Positions 24,767 to 32,726 of a stretch of DNA of 64,000 nt are shown here, in pieces (within the stretch, counting starts at the first letter, position 1; the number at the start of each line of letters is the position of its first letter). Source of the DNA: Hominiventricola aquisgranensis (GTDB lineage Bacteria > Bacillota > Clostridia > Lachnospirales > Lachnospiraceae); the NCBI RefSeq assembly GCF_040096225.1, contig NZ_JBBMFC010000016.1, forward strand, positions 1 to 64,000. The letters run 5' to 3'. The notes under the pieces are model-generated. The model ran no database searches. It was not told the origin of the DNA and saw only the letters and a list, made by a program, of their open reading frames with translations. The translations under genes and the position numbers were made by a program.

Positions 24767-25450
24767 CTAGCTTTCAGGAATATATTCTCTTATCTCAGAA
24801 TACATTTCATTATCCCATATCAGCCATCGTTTGAATGCAGTAAATGCAGATTGATTTTCTAACTCCCGCTTTAGAAGACAAGCTATATCTTTCTTCTCAT
24901 CTTCACTCTCTGCTTCCTGATATTCTCTTACATACTCCTTAAACTTCGATAAGTCCTTTCTTAAAGTTCTTCGTATAATCCTGGCTTCCATTTTTTTCTG
25001 TGTAGTTGTTCCATAATACACATCTTGTAACAATGAAATTGTATTTTTCACGGTTTCAGTTTCTTCCGCTACCGGTGTAAACTCCAGTTTTTCTTCTGAA
25101 CCAAAATATCCTTTCTTCCGGAAAGCTATTAATTTTTCCACCGCATCTTTTGTGCAGTCCAATATTGGATCATACTTCCCTAATTTTGTATTATTGCAAT
25201 GTGCGCAAACCCAAAACAGATTTTCCCATGAATATTTCAGTTGTTTATCGCCACGATGTGGAACCAAATGCTCTATCTGATAAGATGTTGCCTCTTTATT
25301 TTCGCAAATATAACATTTTCCATAAAACACTTCCTTCAAAGCCAGATTGACATTTTCTGTATTATACGAACTTTCAGATAAGCTGGCTTTTCGAAGATCT
25401 TCCACTGCCAACGGAGTTTTCCCTGTAATTCTTCTTTGAATCTTAATCAT
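24767..25450 (-). CDS. ptuB: HNH endonuclease, PtuB-like (Septu candidate)
   Basis: 227 residues from MIKIQRRITGKTP, with GGAGAAG upstream; an in-frame TTG at 25480 would add ten residues. HNH nuclease core: zinc-binding CYICENK (CX2C), IEHLVPH (His-Glu/His), WENLFWVCAHCNNTKLG (Asn, CX2CNN). The C-terminal half is helical and charged. This architecture is that of the TIGR02646/PtuB nucleases of Septu and retron-Ec78 systems. Its start overlaps the upstream ATPase gene by 8 nt, so the two are co-translated. It would cut DNA or RNA when released by the ATPase; inferred from the family. Confidence 0.78.
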   Translation of the reverse strand: MIKIQRRITGKTPLAVEDLRKASLSESSYNTENVNLALKEVFYGKCYICENKEATSYQIEHLVPHRGDKQLKYSWENLFWVCAHCNNTKLGKYDPILDCTKDAVEKLIAFRKKGYFGSEEKLEFTPVAEETETVKNTISLLQDVYYGTTTQKKMEARIIRRTLRKDLSKFKEYVREYQEAESEDEKKDIACLLKRELENQSAFTAFKRWLIWDNEMYSEIREYIPES

Positions 25451-26687
25451 TTGCTTTTCTTCTCCGTTCAATATCTTCAAACTTTTCTTTTGCAGTTCCT
25501 GAAAGTTCTGATGACATATTTTTTAATTCGATTCTAATTTCAGCTCTTTCTGCCATCTCATCTTTCGTTGGATTTTTTTGAAAGCAAAGGTATTCATAAC
25601 GTCCAAGCCGCTTCTTCAGCTTGTCAGAATATTCATCTGCTTCAAAATACCCCTCTGCAAGATCGTCCGAAGAAAATGCAGATAAATCTTCTAACTCCAT
25701 ATGTCTTTCCAGATCATACGCTTTTGCATTTGAAATAGAATTCAGAATATATGGTGAATGCGTTGTTACAATAAACTGTAATCCTGGAAAGAACTCTGTT
25801 AAAAATGGTAATATCTTTTTCTGCAATTCAATATGCAGATGTGTTTCCAGTTCATCAACAAGTACAATTCCCTGTTCATCATACTGACTGATTTCATCAT
25901 TTAATAACCAGTTCTTATCCATTCTGAGAATTAAATCGGATACCATGTAAATGACAGAAGAATATCCATCCGACAATTCATTAAATCCAAATGCTTCTCT
26001 TCCATCCTGATGAATCCTAAAATTATATTTTTTGTAATCATACTCCAGATGAATCGATTGCTCATCCAGCAAAATACGCAGTGCTGACTCAAACCTATCA
26101 AACCATTGTTGAATTTTCTGTGCTGTAGCTTCAGCTCCCTCATTTCTCGCATATGCCTGCTGCGTCTTTAGATGCACCATATATTTAAGCAATATATTTC
26201 CAGCATCCTTATCAATTCTATAAGCGTCCGATAATCTGATGTCTTCCACACCTGTAGGCTGTGTAAACTGTGCTTTTCGCTCTGACGGAAAATATGCTGT
26301 TATAAAATTTCCATCCTGATAAGCCTTTTCCAGTCCATCATACTCATTTAAAGTAATTTGAACTCCATCATTATATTTTTTTATTCTTTCAGACCATTTT
26401 ATATAGTCTTTTTCTGCATTAAACTTTTGTGTCTCATTTAATGCGTTTTCTATATCTTTTTGAGCACAATCCTTCCACTCTGGATATTTCTCTATTAGAG
26501 TCGTAAGATTTTCATCATTAATTGCCCGTAAAAATTTTTCAATTCTCAACAACAAAGACGTTTTTCCTGATCCATTTTTTCCTGTTATCAGAAGATGTTG
26601 ACGTTTCGCAGAATCTAACTCTATTTTTATGCCTGACAAATGGTATATCTTTTCTATATCAATCTCTTTGATAAAATACTGTTTCAC
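25443..26687 (-). CDS. ptuA: SMC-like AAA ATPase, PtuA-like (Septu candidate)
   Basis: 414 residues, ABC/SMC-type ATPase: Walker A GKNGSGKTSLLLR (about residues 36-48), a long helical insert (about 60-180), signature-like FNELSDGYSS, Walker B GIVLVDELETHLH, and switch TTHSPYIL. A charged helical tail follows. GTG start 7 nt after GGAGG. ATPases of this type next to an HNH gene form the two-gene Septu anti-phage system, where PtuA senses infection and PtuB is the nuclease. No reverse transcriptase or retron RNA is visible next to it. AT-richer than its neighbours, as expected for a transferred defence cassette. Confidence 0.75.
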   Translation of the reverse strand: MKQYFIKEIDIEKIYHLSGIKIELDSAKRQHLLITGKNGSGKTSLLLRIEKFLRAINDENLTTLIEKYPEWKDCAQKDIENALNETQKFNAEKDYIKWSERIKKYNDGVQITLNEYDGLEKAYQDGNFITAYFPSERKAQFTQPTGVEDIRLSDAYRIDKDAGNILLKYMVHLKTQQAYARNEGAEATAQKIQQWFDRFESALRILLDEQSIHLEYDYKKYNFRIHQDGREAFGFNELSDGYSSVIYMVSDLILRMDKNWLLNDEISQYDEQGIVLVDELETHLHIELQKKILPFLTEFFPGLQFIVTTHSPYILNSISNAKAYDLERHMELEDLSAFSSDDLAEGYFEADEYSDKLKKRLGRYEYLCFQKNPTKDEMAERAEIRIELKNMSSELSGTAKEKFEDIERRRKAND

Positions 26688-26750
26688 GTTAAATCCTCCA
26701 ATTTTCTAATATTAAATGATATATAATTATAGCATGCCACAAAGTGGATT

Positions 26751-28118
26751 TCATAGTTCTTTTTCCATCCGCTTAAGCTCTGGCAGTACAGTGATCAGCA
26801 TAGTTGCAAAACATAGCGTACCACCGATCACGTTAGATACAGGCTCCGCCAGGAATACTCCATCCGTTCCCATATGTAATGCATAGGGCATGAGATAAGT
26901 AAGCGGCACCACAATAAATACTTTTCGAAGCATTGAGAAGAAGATCGCCTGCTTCTTTTTATTCAGGGACTTAAATACCGTCTGTCCCATATACTGCAGG
27001 TCCATAAAGATAAATGCAGCAAAATACTGGTTCAATGCAGGAACTGCATCTTTGGTCAGCTGCACATCTGAGCTGAAGATTCGGATCAAAGGTCTTGGTT
27101 CCAGAATAATAATGCTCCATATCACAGCGGAATAAGCAAGAATCATCGCGCCCATCACCATTCCTGCCTTTCGCACACGTATCGGACGGCGCGCCCCATA
27201 ATTGTAGCTTAGGATTGGTGATGATCCTTCACTCATGGCATGGATCGGTGTCTCCACCAGCTGCCGCACGCTGGATACAATGGTCATCACTGAGATGTAG
27301 ATATCACCACCGGTGACTGACAGTACATTGTTGCAGCAGATTGTTACCAGGCTGTTGGTCAGCTGCATGATAAATCCTGCCATACCAAGGCTTATAATAT
27401 TTTTTGCATAACCCATACAGGCAGCGATCTCATTCTTCTTCAGCAATCGTACTTTCAATTCTGATTTTTTCGTAAGAAAATAAAATACAAATATTGCTGA
27501 CAGGCACTGAGACAGCACAGTTGCAATGGCAGCCCCGCACACACCAAATCTCAATCCAAAGATAAATAATGGATCCAGCAGAAGATTGGCTCCTGCTCCC
27601 ACCGCTACCGAACACATACCGATCAGCGAATATCCCTGCGCATTGATAAAAGGATTCATCCCCACTGCTACCATGGATGGCAATGTTCCCAGCAGATAGA
27701 TCATCATATACGGCAATGCATACACAAGTGAGTTATCGGAAGCTCCGAACAAGATCAGAATCGGTCTTGCAAATAAGAATCCAACAACCATCAGAACTAT
27801 GGCACTGGCACAGACCATGGTAAAAGAGGTATTCATGATTGCTACTGCTTTCCTCTCATCCTTCTGTCCTCTCTGGATCGCAAACAGTGGCGCACCGCCA
27901 TTTCCGAACAGATTGGCAAATGCAGTGATAATCACGATCAAAGGAAAACATAGTCCAACAGCTCCCAGTGCAGCAGTTCCCTCCTCCGCAATCCTTGCAA
28001 TATAGATTCGATCTACAATATTATACAGAAGGTTCAGGATCTGAGCCACCAGCATCGGAAGAGCCGCTTCCAGAATATTCCCTGTCACCGTTCCATTTTC
28101 AAAATCAACCCGTTTCAT
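26751..28118 (-). CDS. MATE-family multidrug/toxin exporter
   Basis: 455 residues, twelve predicted membrane helices in two six-helix halves. The N-terminus (LEAALPMLVAQILNLLYNIVDRIYIAR) is typical of the DinF/NorM branch: P in helix 1 and the D-R-Y/I motif at the end. Exports cationic drugs or metabolites using Na+ or H+ gradients. I start at MKRVDFENGTV; a TTG four codons upstream is an alternative. Monocistronic, not obviously linked to the Septu-like pair. Confidence 0.88.
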   Translation of the reverse strand: MKRVDFENGTVTGNILEAALPMLVAQILNLLYNIVDRIYIARIAEEGTAALGAVGLCFPLIVIITAFANLFGNGGAPLFAIQRGQKDERKAVAIMNTSFTMVCASAIVLMVVGFLFARPILILFGASDNSLVYALPYMMIYLLGTLPSMVAVGMNPFINAQGYSLIGMCSVAVGAGANLLLDPLFIFGLRFGVCGAAIATVLSQCLSAIFVFYFLTKKSELKVRLLKKNEIAACMGYAKNIISLGMAGFIMQLTNSLVTICCNNVLSVTGGDIYISVMTIVSSVRQLVETPIHAMSEGSSPILSYNYGARRPIRVRKAGMVMGAMILAYSAVIWSIIILEPRPLIRIFSSDVQLTKDAVPALNQYFAAFIFMDLQYMGQTVFKSLNKKKQAIFFSMLRKVFIVVPLTYLMPYALHMGTDGVFLAEPVSNVIGGTLCFATMLITVLPELKRMEKEL

Positions 28119-28276
28119 TTCAATCCACAATCCCTTGTTATCGTCCTGCCTTTTATTATATTTCCTTTTTCATATATTTCAAGATAGAGGCACATTCTTT
28201 TGTTGTTATTGTATATATTTCATGATATAATATATATAAAAATAAAGCATTTTCACAATAGAAGGGTGGTATAATT

Positions 28277-28903
28277 ATGGCTGAAAGATATGTGATTACC
28301 CTGGGACGTGAATGTGGTGCCGGTGCGACCTATATCGCGCAGCATCTGTCCAAAGAACTTGGCATTCCTTATTATGATAAGGATATTTTCCGTATGGTAT
28401 CTGATAAGAGTGGTGTTCTGGAAGAATTTTTCCATGTGAATAGTGAACGTCCGGGAAACAATCTTTTATACAAACTGGTAAAGGATCTGAAACCGGCAGA
28501 TCAGAAGCCTTCTCTTGGAAAGGATATCGTCTCTCCTGACAACCTGTTCCGTTTCCAGTCTGAACTGATCCGGGAACTGGCAGATAATGAATCCTGTATC
28601 ATTATTGGCCGCTGTGCAGACTATGTCCTGAAAGATCATGATAACTGCGTACATGTCTTTGTATGTGGCGATATGGACAGCAAAGTACAGCGTATGATGC
28701 ATTCTTATTCTCTGGAGGAATCTGCTGCTGTTGAACGGATCAAAGAGACTGACAAGCAGCGTAAGAAATATTACAGCTACTATACCGGAGGTGACTGGGA
28801 GGCTGCATCCAACTATGATCTGTGCCTGAACACCGGTGACATGAGTATTGAAGAAGCGGCAGAGCAGATCCTCTTCTATCTGAAACAGAAAAAATATATT
28901 TAA
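28277..28903 (+). CDS. Cytidylate kinase-like family protein
   Basis: 208 residues. The N-terminal ITLGRECGAGATYIAQHLSKEL is the P-loop region of the Cytidylate_kin2 family; ELGIPYYDKDIFRMV, IIIGRCADYVL and VFVCGDMDSKVQRM are family-conserved. These proteins are nucleotide-monophosphate-kinase relatives common in Lachnospiraceae and Clostridia, of unproven substrate. Start follows AGAAGGGTGG. Monocistronic, ends in a strong terminator shared with the tRNA-Leu gene on the other strand. Confidence 0.85.
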   Translation: MAERYVITLGRECGAGATYIAQHLSKELGIPYYDKDIFRMVSDKSGVLEEFFHVNSERPGNNLLYKLVKDLKPADQKPSLGKDIVSPDNLFRFQSELIRELADNESCIIIGRCADYVLKDHDNCVHVFVCGDMDSKVQRMMHSYSLEESAAVERIKETDKQRKKYYSYYTGGDWEAASNYDLCLNTGDMSIEEAAEQILFYLKQKKYI

Positions 28904-28909
28904 GACAAA

Positions 28910-28937
28910 AAAAGCTCTTGCATCTGCAAGAGCTTTT
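28910..28937. terminator. Bidirectional terminator (kinase-like gene and tRNA-Leu)
   Basis: AAAAGCTCTTGCA-TC-TGCAAGAGCTTTT, a perfect hairpin between the plus-strand kinase-like gene and the minus-strand tRNA gene, with A/T runs at both ends. Confidence 0.9.
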
Positions 28938-28941
28938 ATCA

Positions 28942-29026
28942 TGCGGAAGAAGGGACTTGAACCCTCACGAGCGTAACGCTCACAAGAACCTGAATCTTGC
29001 TCGTCTGCCAATTCCGACACTTCCGC
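28942..29026 (-). tRNA. tRNA-Leu (CAG)
   Basis: Cloverleaf with a long variable arm: acceptor GCGGAAG/CTTCCGC plus discriminator A, anticodon stem CAAGA/TCTTG around loop TTCAGGT giving anticodon CAG, T-loop GGTTCAAGTCC. No encoded CCA. Identical in sequence to the copy at 29284-29368. Confidence 0.95.
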
Positions 29027-29068
29027 AAACCGTATGAATTTATTTTACAGAGCTCATACTACTCTGCA

Positions 29069-29152
29069 TGCGGAAGATGGGACTTGAACCCACACGACCT
29101 AACGGTCACAAGATCCTTAGTCTTGCTCGTCTGCCAATTCCGACACTTCCGC
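29069..29152 (-). tRNA. tRNA-Leu (AAG)
   Basis: Same acceptor, D arm and anticodon stem (CAAGA/TCTTG) as its neighbours but loop CTAAGGA, anticodon AAG, and a different variable arm (GTGACCGTTAGGTCGT). An A at position 34 would need deamination to inosine to read CUN codons efficiently. No encoded CCA. Confidence 0.9.
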
Positions 29153-29254
29153 AAACCGTTGTGTTTTTAACGACTCAACGATATGTATTCTATCACAGGT
29201 ATTATCATAAGTCAACAGTTTTTTTTAACTTTTTTAACTTTTTTCTTACCCATG

Positions 29255-29280
29255 AAAAAAGCTCCTGAAATTGTAGGAGC
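29255..29280 (-). terminator. Terminator after the first tRNA-Leu gene
   Basis: Minus strand GCTCCT-ACAATTTC-AGGAGC followed by TTTTTT, 4 nt after the tRNA-Leu at 29284-29368; it separates this tRNA from the two downstream ones. Confidence 0.85.
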
Positions 29281-29283
29281 CAA

Positions 29284-29368
29284 TGCGGAAGAAGGGACTT
29301 GAACCCTCACGAGCGTAACGCTCACAAGAACCTGAATCTTGCTCGTCTGCCAATTCCGACACTTCCGC
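29284..29368 (-). tRNA. tRNA-Leu (CAG), second identical copy
   Basis: Base-for-base identical over 85 nt to the tRNA at 28942-29026: long variable arm, anticodon loop TTCAGGT (CAG), discriminator A, no encoded CCA. Preceded by its own consensus promoter. Confidence 0.95.
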
Positions 29369-29380
29369 ATCACGAATGAT

Positions 29381-29409
29381 ATGATACCTCATCTTGACAA
29401 AAATGTCAA
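29381..29409 (-). promoter_or_regulatory. Promoter of the upstream tRNA-Leu gene
   Basis: Minus strand TTGACA, 17-nt spacer, TATCAT, ending 12 nt before the mature tRNA 5' end. Confidence 0.8.
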
Positions 29410-29516
29410 ATATTTTTAAAATGTTTTTCAAAAAACACATTCTGTAGATTCTAATTATACCCGGTTTCAAAGTATCATTTAAGAAAGCAATTCGTTGTCG
29501 AAAGGAAGGTAAACAT

Positions 29517-29837
29517 ATGGACTATCATGCATTAGGAAAAAGAATTCGCGAAGAGCGCCTGAGACTGAACCTGACTCAGGAGAAACTTGCAGAGGAAGTT
29601 GGGGTATCCACTGCTTACATCGGACAGATCGAGCGCGGCGAGAGAAGTCTTACACTGGACAAGCTGGTAAAGGTTGTCAACCGTCTGGGTGTTACCATTG
29701 ATTTCCTGCTGTCTGATTACGTGATTGCAACCGATGACACCAGTATGAATCTGCTGGTTCAGCTCATGCATGACCGCACCCAGGAAGAGAAGACCCTGGC
29801 GATCAATCTCTTAAAAGTTCTTTTTGCGAACAAATAA
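29517..29837 (+). CDS. XRE-family helix-turn-helix regulator
   Basis: 106 residues. Residues 6-62 form a Cro/CI-type HTH (LGKRIREERLRLNLTQEKLA, VGVSTAYIGQIERGERS), followed by a short helical tail probably used for dimerisation. Start follows AAAGGAAGG. Monocistronic; targets unknown. Not obviously phage-derived, since such small XRE proteins are common core regulators in Lachnospiraceae. Confidence 0.88.
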   Translation: MDYHALGKRIREERLRLNLTQEKLAEEVGVSTAYIGQIERGERSLTLDKLVKVVNRLGVTIDFLLSDYVIATDDTSMNLLVQLMHDRTQEEKTLAINLLKVLFANK

Positions 29838-29848
29838 GAACCGTATTC

Positions 29849-29911
29849 AAAAAGACTGCCTGACTGATGGAAACATATCAAATGTATGTCGCATTGTCAG
29901 ACAGTCTTTTT
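29849..29911. terminator. Bidirectional terminator between the XRE and CobW genes
   Basis: AAAAAGACTG-C-CTGAC ... GTCAG-A-CAGTCTTTTT: a stem with a long loop between convergent genes, with T-runs on both strands. Confidence 0.8.
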
Positions 29912-29929
29912 CTTTTGTACGCTAATTAC

Positions 29930-30871
29930 TTAAAAGTATACCAGTTCTTCTTCCGGTTTCTCTGCACTCTTGATATTGGTGGACTGCAGTACCAGTCCTT
30001 CCTGTCCGCTGTACTCTACACGCTTCTCAATATGCGCTTTTGCAGTTACAGTCAGCCATTGTTTGGACTTTATCCGGTCCACATAGGCAGATTTGCACAG
30101 GAAACCGATGAAAGCCGTATCGTCCGCACAGCAGGTCATAGCCATACGTCCCGGAACGAAATATCCCTTCGGCAGACGTCCTCCGGTATAGGCCATCGCC
30201 TTAAAGCGCATGGTCTTGCCATCGTATTTCTCAGGATGATCCATGGCATCAATATACCAGATACCATAATCTACATCAGAGATCTCAATCACATCCGCAT
30301 TGATATCGAACGGCATCTCCTCCTCGAATTCCAGCTGGCTTCCATCTTCTTTTTCAAATACCACCTGAGCTTTCGGATTCACTGCACGCATATTTCGCTT
30401 ATACGTAGCTGCCGGTGTCTCATCCGTACTGCGGTTGAAGATGATCAGATCAGAATCCTTTGCCATCTCCATGAACAGGGATTTCATATTTTTCAGATAT
30501 ACATCGAAGGTGGTTGCATCCACAGTCGTGATGACCTGTGCCACGAACCATCCCTTTGGCATATACATTTCCCGCAGATAGTCCAGTCCCCACATACAGT
30601 TGTACTCTACAATGATCTGGGTAGGCTTATACTTCTTCTGACACTCTGCCAGAAACATTTCATTAAATTCAGACTTATCCTCCAGAACCACCAGCGTGGT
30701 GTTGGTCTTCTGAAGAAGTTCGTCTTCGTACTCTTCGACTCCTTCTTCGCAGGCAATGACCAGGTTGCGTTCGCCGCCGGAGAAATAATCATCCGCCAGA
30801 GTCTCCTGCACAAACCGGGTCTTGCCGCTCTCCAGAAATCCGTGTACGACAAATACAGGGATCTTTGCCAT
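29930..30871 (-). CDS. CobW-like GTP-binding protein with TIGR03943/YcgQ-like C-terminus
   Basis: 313 residues. N-terminal G3E GTPase domain: Walker A GFLESGKTRF (about residues 11-20), ITTVDATTFDVY, and NRSTDE in place of the usual NKxD. The cysteine motif GCxCC of metallochaperones is absent. The C-terminal part (about 200-300: DGKTMRFKAMAYT, RMAMTCCADDTAFIGFLC) resembles the TIGR03943/YcgQ domain that partners with permease-like YcgR, an inference from memory. Lies 14 nt after the His-rich CobW gene, so one operon, probably for metal (zinc) handling. Confidence 0.75.
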   Translation of the reverse strand: MAKIPVFVVHGFLESGKTRFVQETLADDYFSGGERNLVIACEEGVEEYEDELLQKTNTTLVVLEDKSEFNEMFLAECQKKYKPTQIIVEYNCMWGLDYLREMYMPKGWFVAQVITTVDATTFDVYLKNMKSLFMEMAKDSDLIIFNRSTDETPAATYKRNMRAVNPKAQVVFEKEDGSQLEFEEEMPFDINADVIEISDVDYGIWYIDAMDHPEKYDGKTMRFKAMAYTGGRLPKGYFVPGRMAMTCCADDTAFIGFLCKSAYVDRIKSKQWLTVTAKAHIEKRVEYSGQEGLVLQSTNIKSAEKPEEELVYF

Positions 30872-30885
30872 TATTATTTACCTCA

Positions 30886-32010
30886 TTATTCTGTCAGGCC
30901 AAATACTTTTGCCAGTTCTTCTTCGTTCAGATGGGAACCGATCACGCACAGACGGCCAGTGTAGTCTGCCTCTCCGTGACGCACCTCAAATTCTTCCGGA
31001 ACCATATCAAAGTGAAGCCAGGTTCCATCTGTACATGGAAGGATTCCTTTTGCACGCAGGATAATGCCACACTCATCGTCATCAGACAGTCTGGTAAGGA
31101 TCTCACGAAGCTGCTCCTCAGAATATTTATGCGGAGTCTCTTTGCCCCAGCTGGAAAATACTTCATCTGCATGATGGTGGTGATGATCATGGTCATGATC
31201 GTGGCAGCCACAGGTGCAGTCCGGGCCGTGATCATGGTCATGATGGTCGTGATGGTCGTGATCGTGGTCGTGGTCGTGATGGTCGTGATCATGATCATGG
31301 TCGTGGTCACAGCAATGCTCATGATCGTGATGATCGTGGTCGTGATGGTCGTGATCATGATGATCATGGTCATGCTCCTCCATCAGATGCTCCATCTCCT
31401 CTTTCATGATCAGATCCTGATGTTCCATAGCTGCCAGGATCTGCTCGCCTTTCAGCTCATCCCACGGAGTCGTGATGATCGCAGCCTTCGGATTCTTCTC
31501 ACGCAGCATAGCCACACATGCATCCAGCTTGTCCTCAGACATTTTCTGGGTACGACTGATCACGATCGTTCCTGCGTTCTCTACCTGGTTGTTAAAGAAC
31601 TCGCCAAAGTTCTTCATATACATCTTGCATTTCTGTCCGTCTACAACAGTCACAGAGCTGTTCAGTTCTACCTGCTCATGTGCAGCCACACCCATAACAG
31701 CTTTGGTCACATCGGACAGCTTGCCAACGCCTGACGGCTCGATCAGAATACGATCTGGTGCATAAGTCTCAATCACCTGCTTCAGGGCAGTACCAAAATC
31801 ACCCACCAGAGAGCAGCAGATGCAGCCGGAGTTCATCTCTGTGATCTGTACGCCGGCATCCTTGAGGAATCCTCCATCAATACCGATCTCGCCAAATTCA
31901 TTCTCGATCAGAACAATCTTCTCGCCTGGAAATACTTCCTTCAACATCTTCTTGATCAGTGTGGTCTTGCCGGCTCCAAGGAAACCGGAAATAATCTCAA
32001 TCTTTGTCAT
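30886..32010 (-). CDS. CobW/ZNG1-type GTPase metallochaperone with His/Asp-rich tract
   Basis: 374 residues. G3E GTPase: Walker A SGFLGAGKTTLIKK (about 8-21), metal motif GCICCS (about 62-67), IEPSGVGK, Walker-B-like ENEFGEIGIDGG, then a CobW C-terminal domain. Between them, about residues 210-290, is an extraordinary His/Asp tract with HDHDHDHH-type repeats and a CTCGC cluster, able to bind many Zn/Ni/Co ions. Such proteins deliver zinc (or cobalt/nickel) to client enzymes or store it. No Zur box was recognised upstream. A TATAAT lies about 25 nt before the start. Confidence 0.88.
   Translation of the reverse strand: MTKIEIISGFLGAGKTTLIKKMLKEVFPGEKIVLIENEFGEIGIDGGFLKDAGVQITEMNSGCICCSLVGDFGTALKQVIETYAPDRILIEPSGVGKLSDVTKAVMGVAAHEQVELNSSVTVVDGQKCKMYMKNFGEFFNNQVENAGTIVISRTQKMSEDKLDACVAMLREKNPKAAIITTPWDELKGEQILAAMEHQDLIMKEEMEHLMEEHDHDHHDHDHHDHDHHDHEHCCDHDHDHDHDHHDHDHDHDHHDHHDHDHGPDCTCGCHDHDHDHHHHHADEVFSSWGKETPHKYSEEQLREILTRLSDDDECGIILRAKGILPCTDGTWLHFDMVPEEFEVRHGEADYTGRLCVIGSHLNEEELAKVFGLTE
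31164..31378 (-). repeat. Low-complexity His/Asp codon tract
   Basis: About 215 bp of near-tandem CAT/CAC-GAT/GAC codons inside the CobW gene. It creates long spurious open frames on the opposite strand and in other frames and is a likely site of length variation by slippage. Confidence 0.85.
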
Positions 32011-32047
32011 GTTCTGTTCCTTCTTTCCTTATTATAATATGTGAATG

Positions 32048-32095
32048 AAAAAGCCCTCGGATCTTCACCGTGCGGCAGATATTCCAAGGGCTTTT
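32048..32095 (-). terminator. Terminator of the infC-rpmI-rplT operon
   Basis: AAAAAGCCCTCGG ... CCAAGGGCTTTT stem with a loop of about 23 nt, 10 nt after the rplT stop codon. Confidence 0.75.
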
Positions 32096-32104
32096 GTGTC
32101 ATAC

Positions 32105-32464
32105 TTATTTATTCAGTGCTTTCTTAGCAGTCTCTGCCAGTGCAGTGAATGCTGCTGCATCATTTACAGCCAGCTCTGCAAGCATCTTACGGTTCATCTC
32201 AACGCCTGCGCTCTTCAGACCATACATGAACTTGCTGTAGGACAGTCCGTTCATACGTGCTGCTGCGTTGATACGAGCGATCCACAGCTGTCTGAACTGA
32301 CGTTTTCTCTGTTTACGTCCTGCATAAGCGCTGGTAAGAGCTCTCATAACAGACTGTTTAGCTACTCTATACTGTTTGCTTCTGGCTCCTCTGTAACCTT
32401 TTGCCAGCTTCAATACTCTATTGTGTTTCTTTTTAGCGTTTAATCCGCCTTTAATTCTTGCCAT
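32105..32464 (-). CDS. rplT: 50S ribosomal protein L20
   Basis: 119 residues, exact family length; ARIKGGLNAKKKHNRVLKLA and GYRGARSKQYRVAKQSV are the conserved L20 N-terminus. Binds 23S rRNA early in 50S assembly and in Firmicutes represses its own operon through the infC leader. Third gene of infC-rpmI-rplT. Confidence 0.98.
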   Translation of the reverse strand: MARIKGGLNAKKKHNRVLKLAKGYRGARSKQYRVAKQSVMRALTSAYAGRKQRKRQFRQLWIARINAAARMNGLSYSKFMYGLKSAGVEMNRKMLAELAVNDAAAFTALAETAKKALNK

Positions 32465-32491
32465 CTTTCTTCCTCCTTAACTTCCTAAATC

Positions 32492-32689
32492 TTATAAATA
32501 CGGTAAAATCTTCTTCATGTTCTTTACATTGGTAGCATCCGTAATGGTAGCTTTACGAAGATTTCTCTTTCTCTTCTGAGATTTTTTGGTTAAGATATGG
32601 CTCTTATAAGCTTTCATTCTCTTTAACTGACCGGTTCCCGTCTTTTTGAAACGTTTTGCGGCTGCTCTACTTGTTTTTACCTTTGGCAT
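32492..32689 (-). CDS. rpmI: 50S ribosomal protein L35
   Basis: 65 residues, highly basic, MPKVKTSRAAAKRFKKTGTG start and LTKKSQKRKRNLRKA are diagnostic. Located between infC and rplT as usual, 37 nt after infC. Confidence 0.98.
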   Translation of the reverse strand: MPKVKTSRAAAKRFKKTGTGQLKRMKAYKSHILTKKSQKRKRNLRKATITDATNVKNMKKILPYL

Positions 32690-32726
32690 ATGTTGATTCC
32701 TCCTAAACTACTAAAATATTTTATCC

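Noticed and set aside
24767..26687. A retron (Ec78-type) rather than Septu.
   Set aside because: Retron-Ec78 needs a reverse transcriptase and msr-msd RNA next to the ptuAB pair; none is visible in the flanking genes or gaps.
28466..29470. Minus-strand frames through the tRNA genes (for example a shared SELADEQDSGSCERYAREGS peptide).
   Set aside because: The repeated peptide is simply the translation of the two identical tRNA-Leu(CAG) genes.
29867..30964. A 365-codon plus-strand frame opposite the CobW-like gene.
   Set aside because: Starts inside a terminator loop, lacks a ribosome site and is antisense to a gene with clear GTPase motifs.
31164..31378. A possible CRISPR array or tandem repeat because of regular CAT/GAT spacing.
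   Set aside because: Period is one or two codons, in frame with the GTPase gene; no spacer-repeat structure.
30865..31734. A 289-codon plus-strand frame rich in Met and Val that looks like a membrane protein.
   Set aside because: It is the complement of the His/Asp repeat in the CobW gene; the low-complexity DNA makes all frames open.
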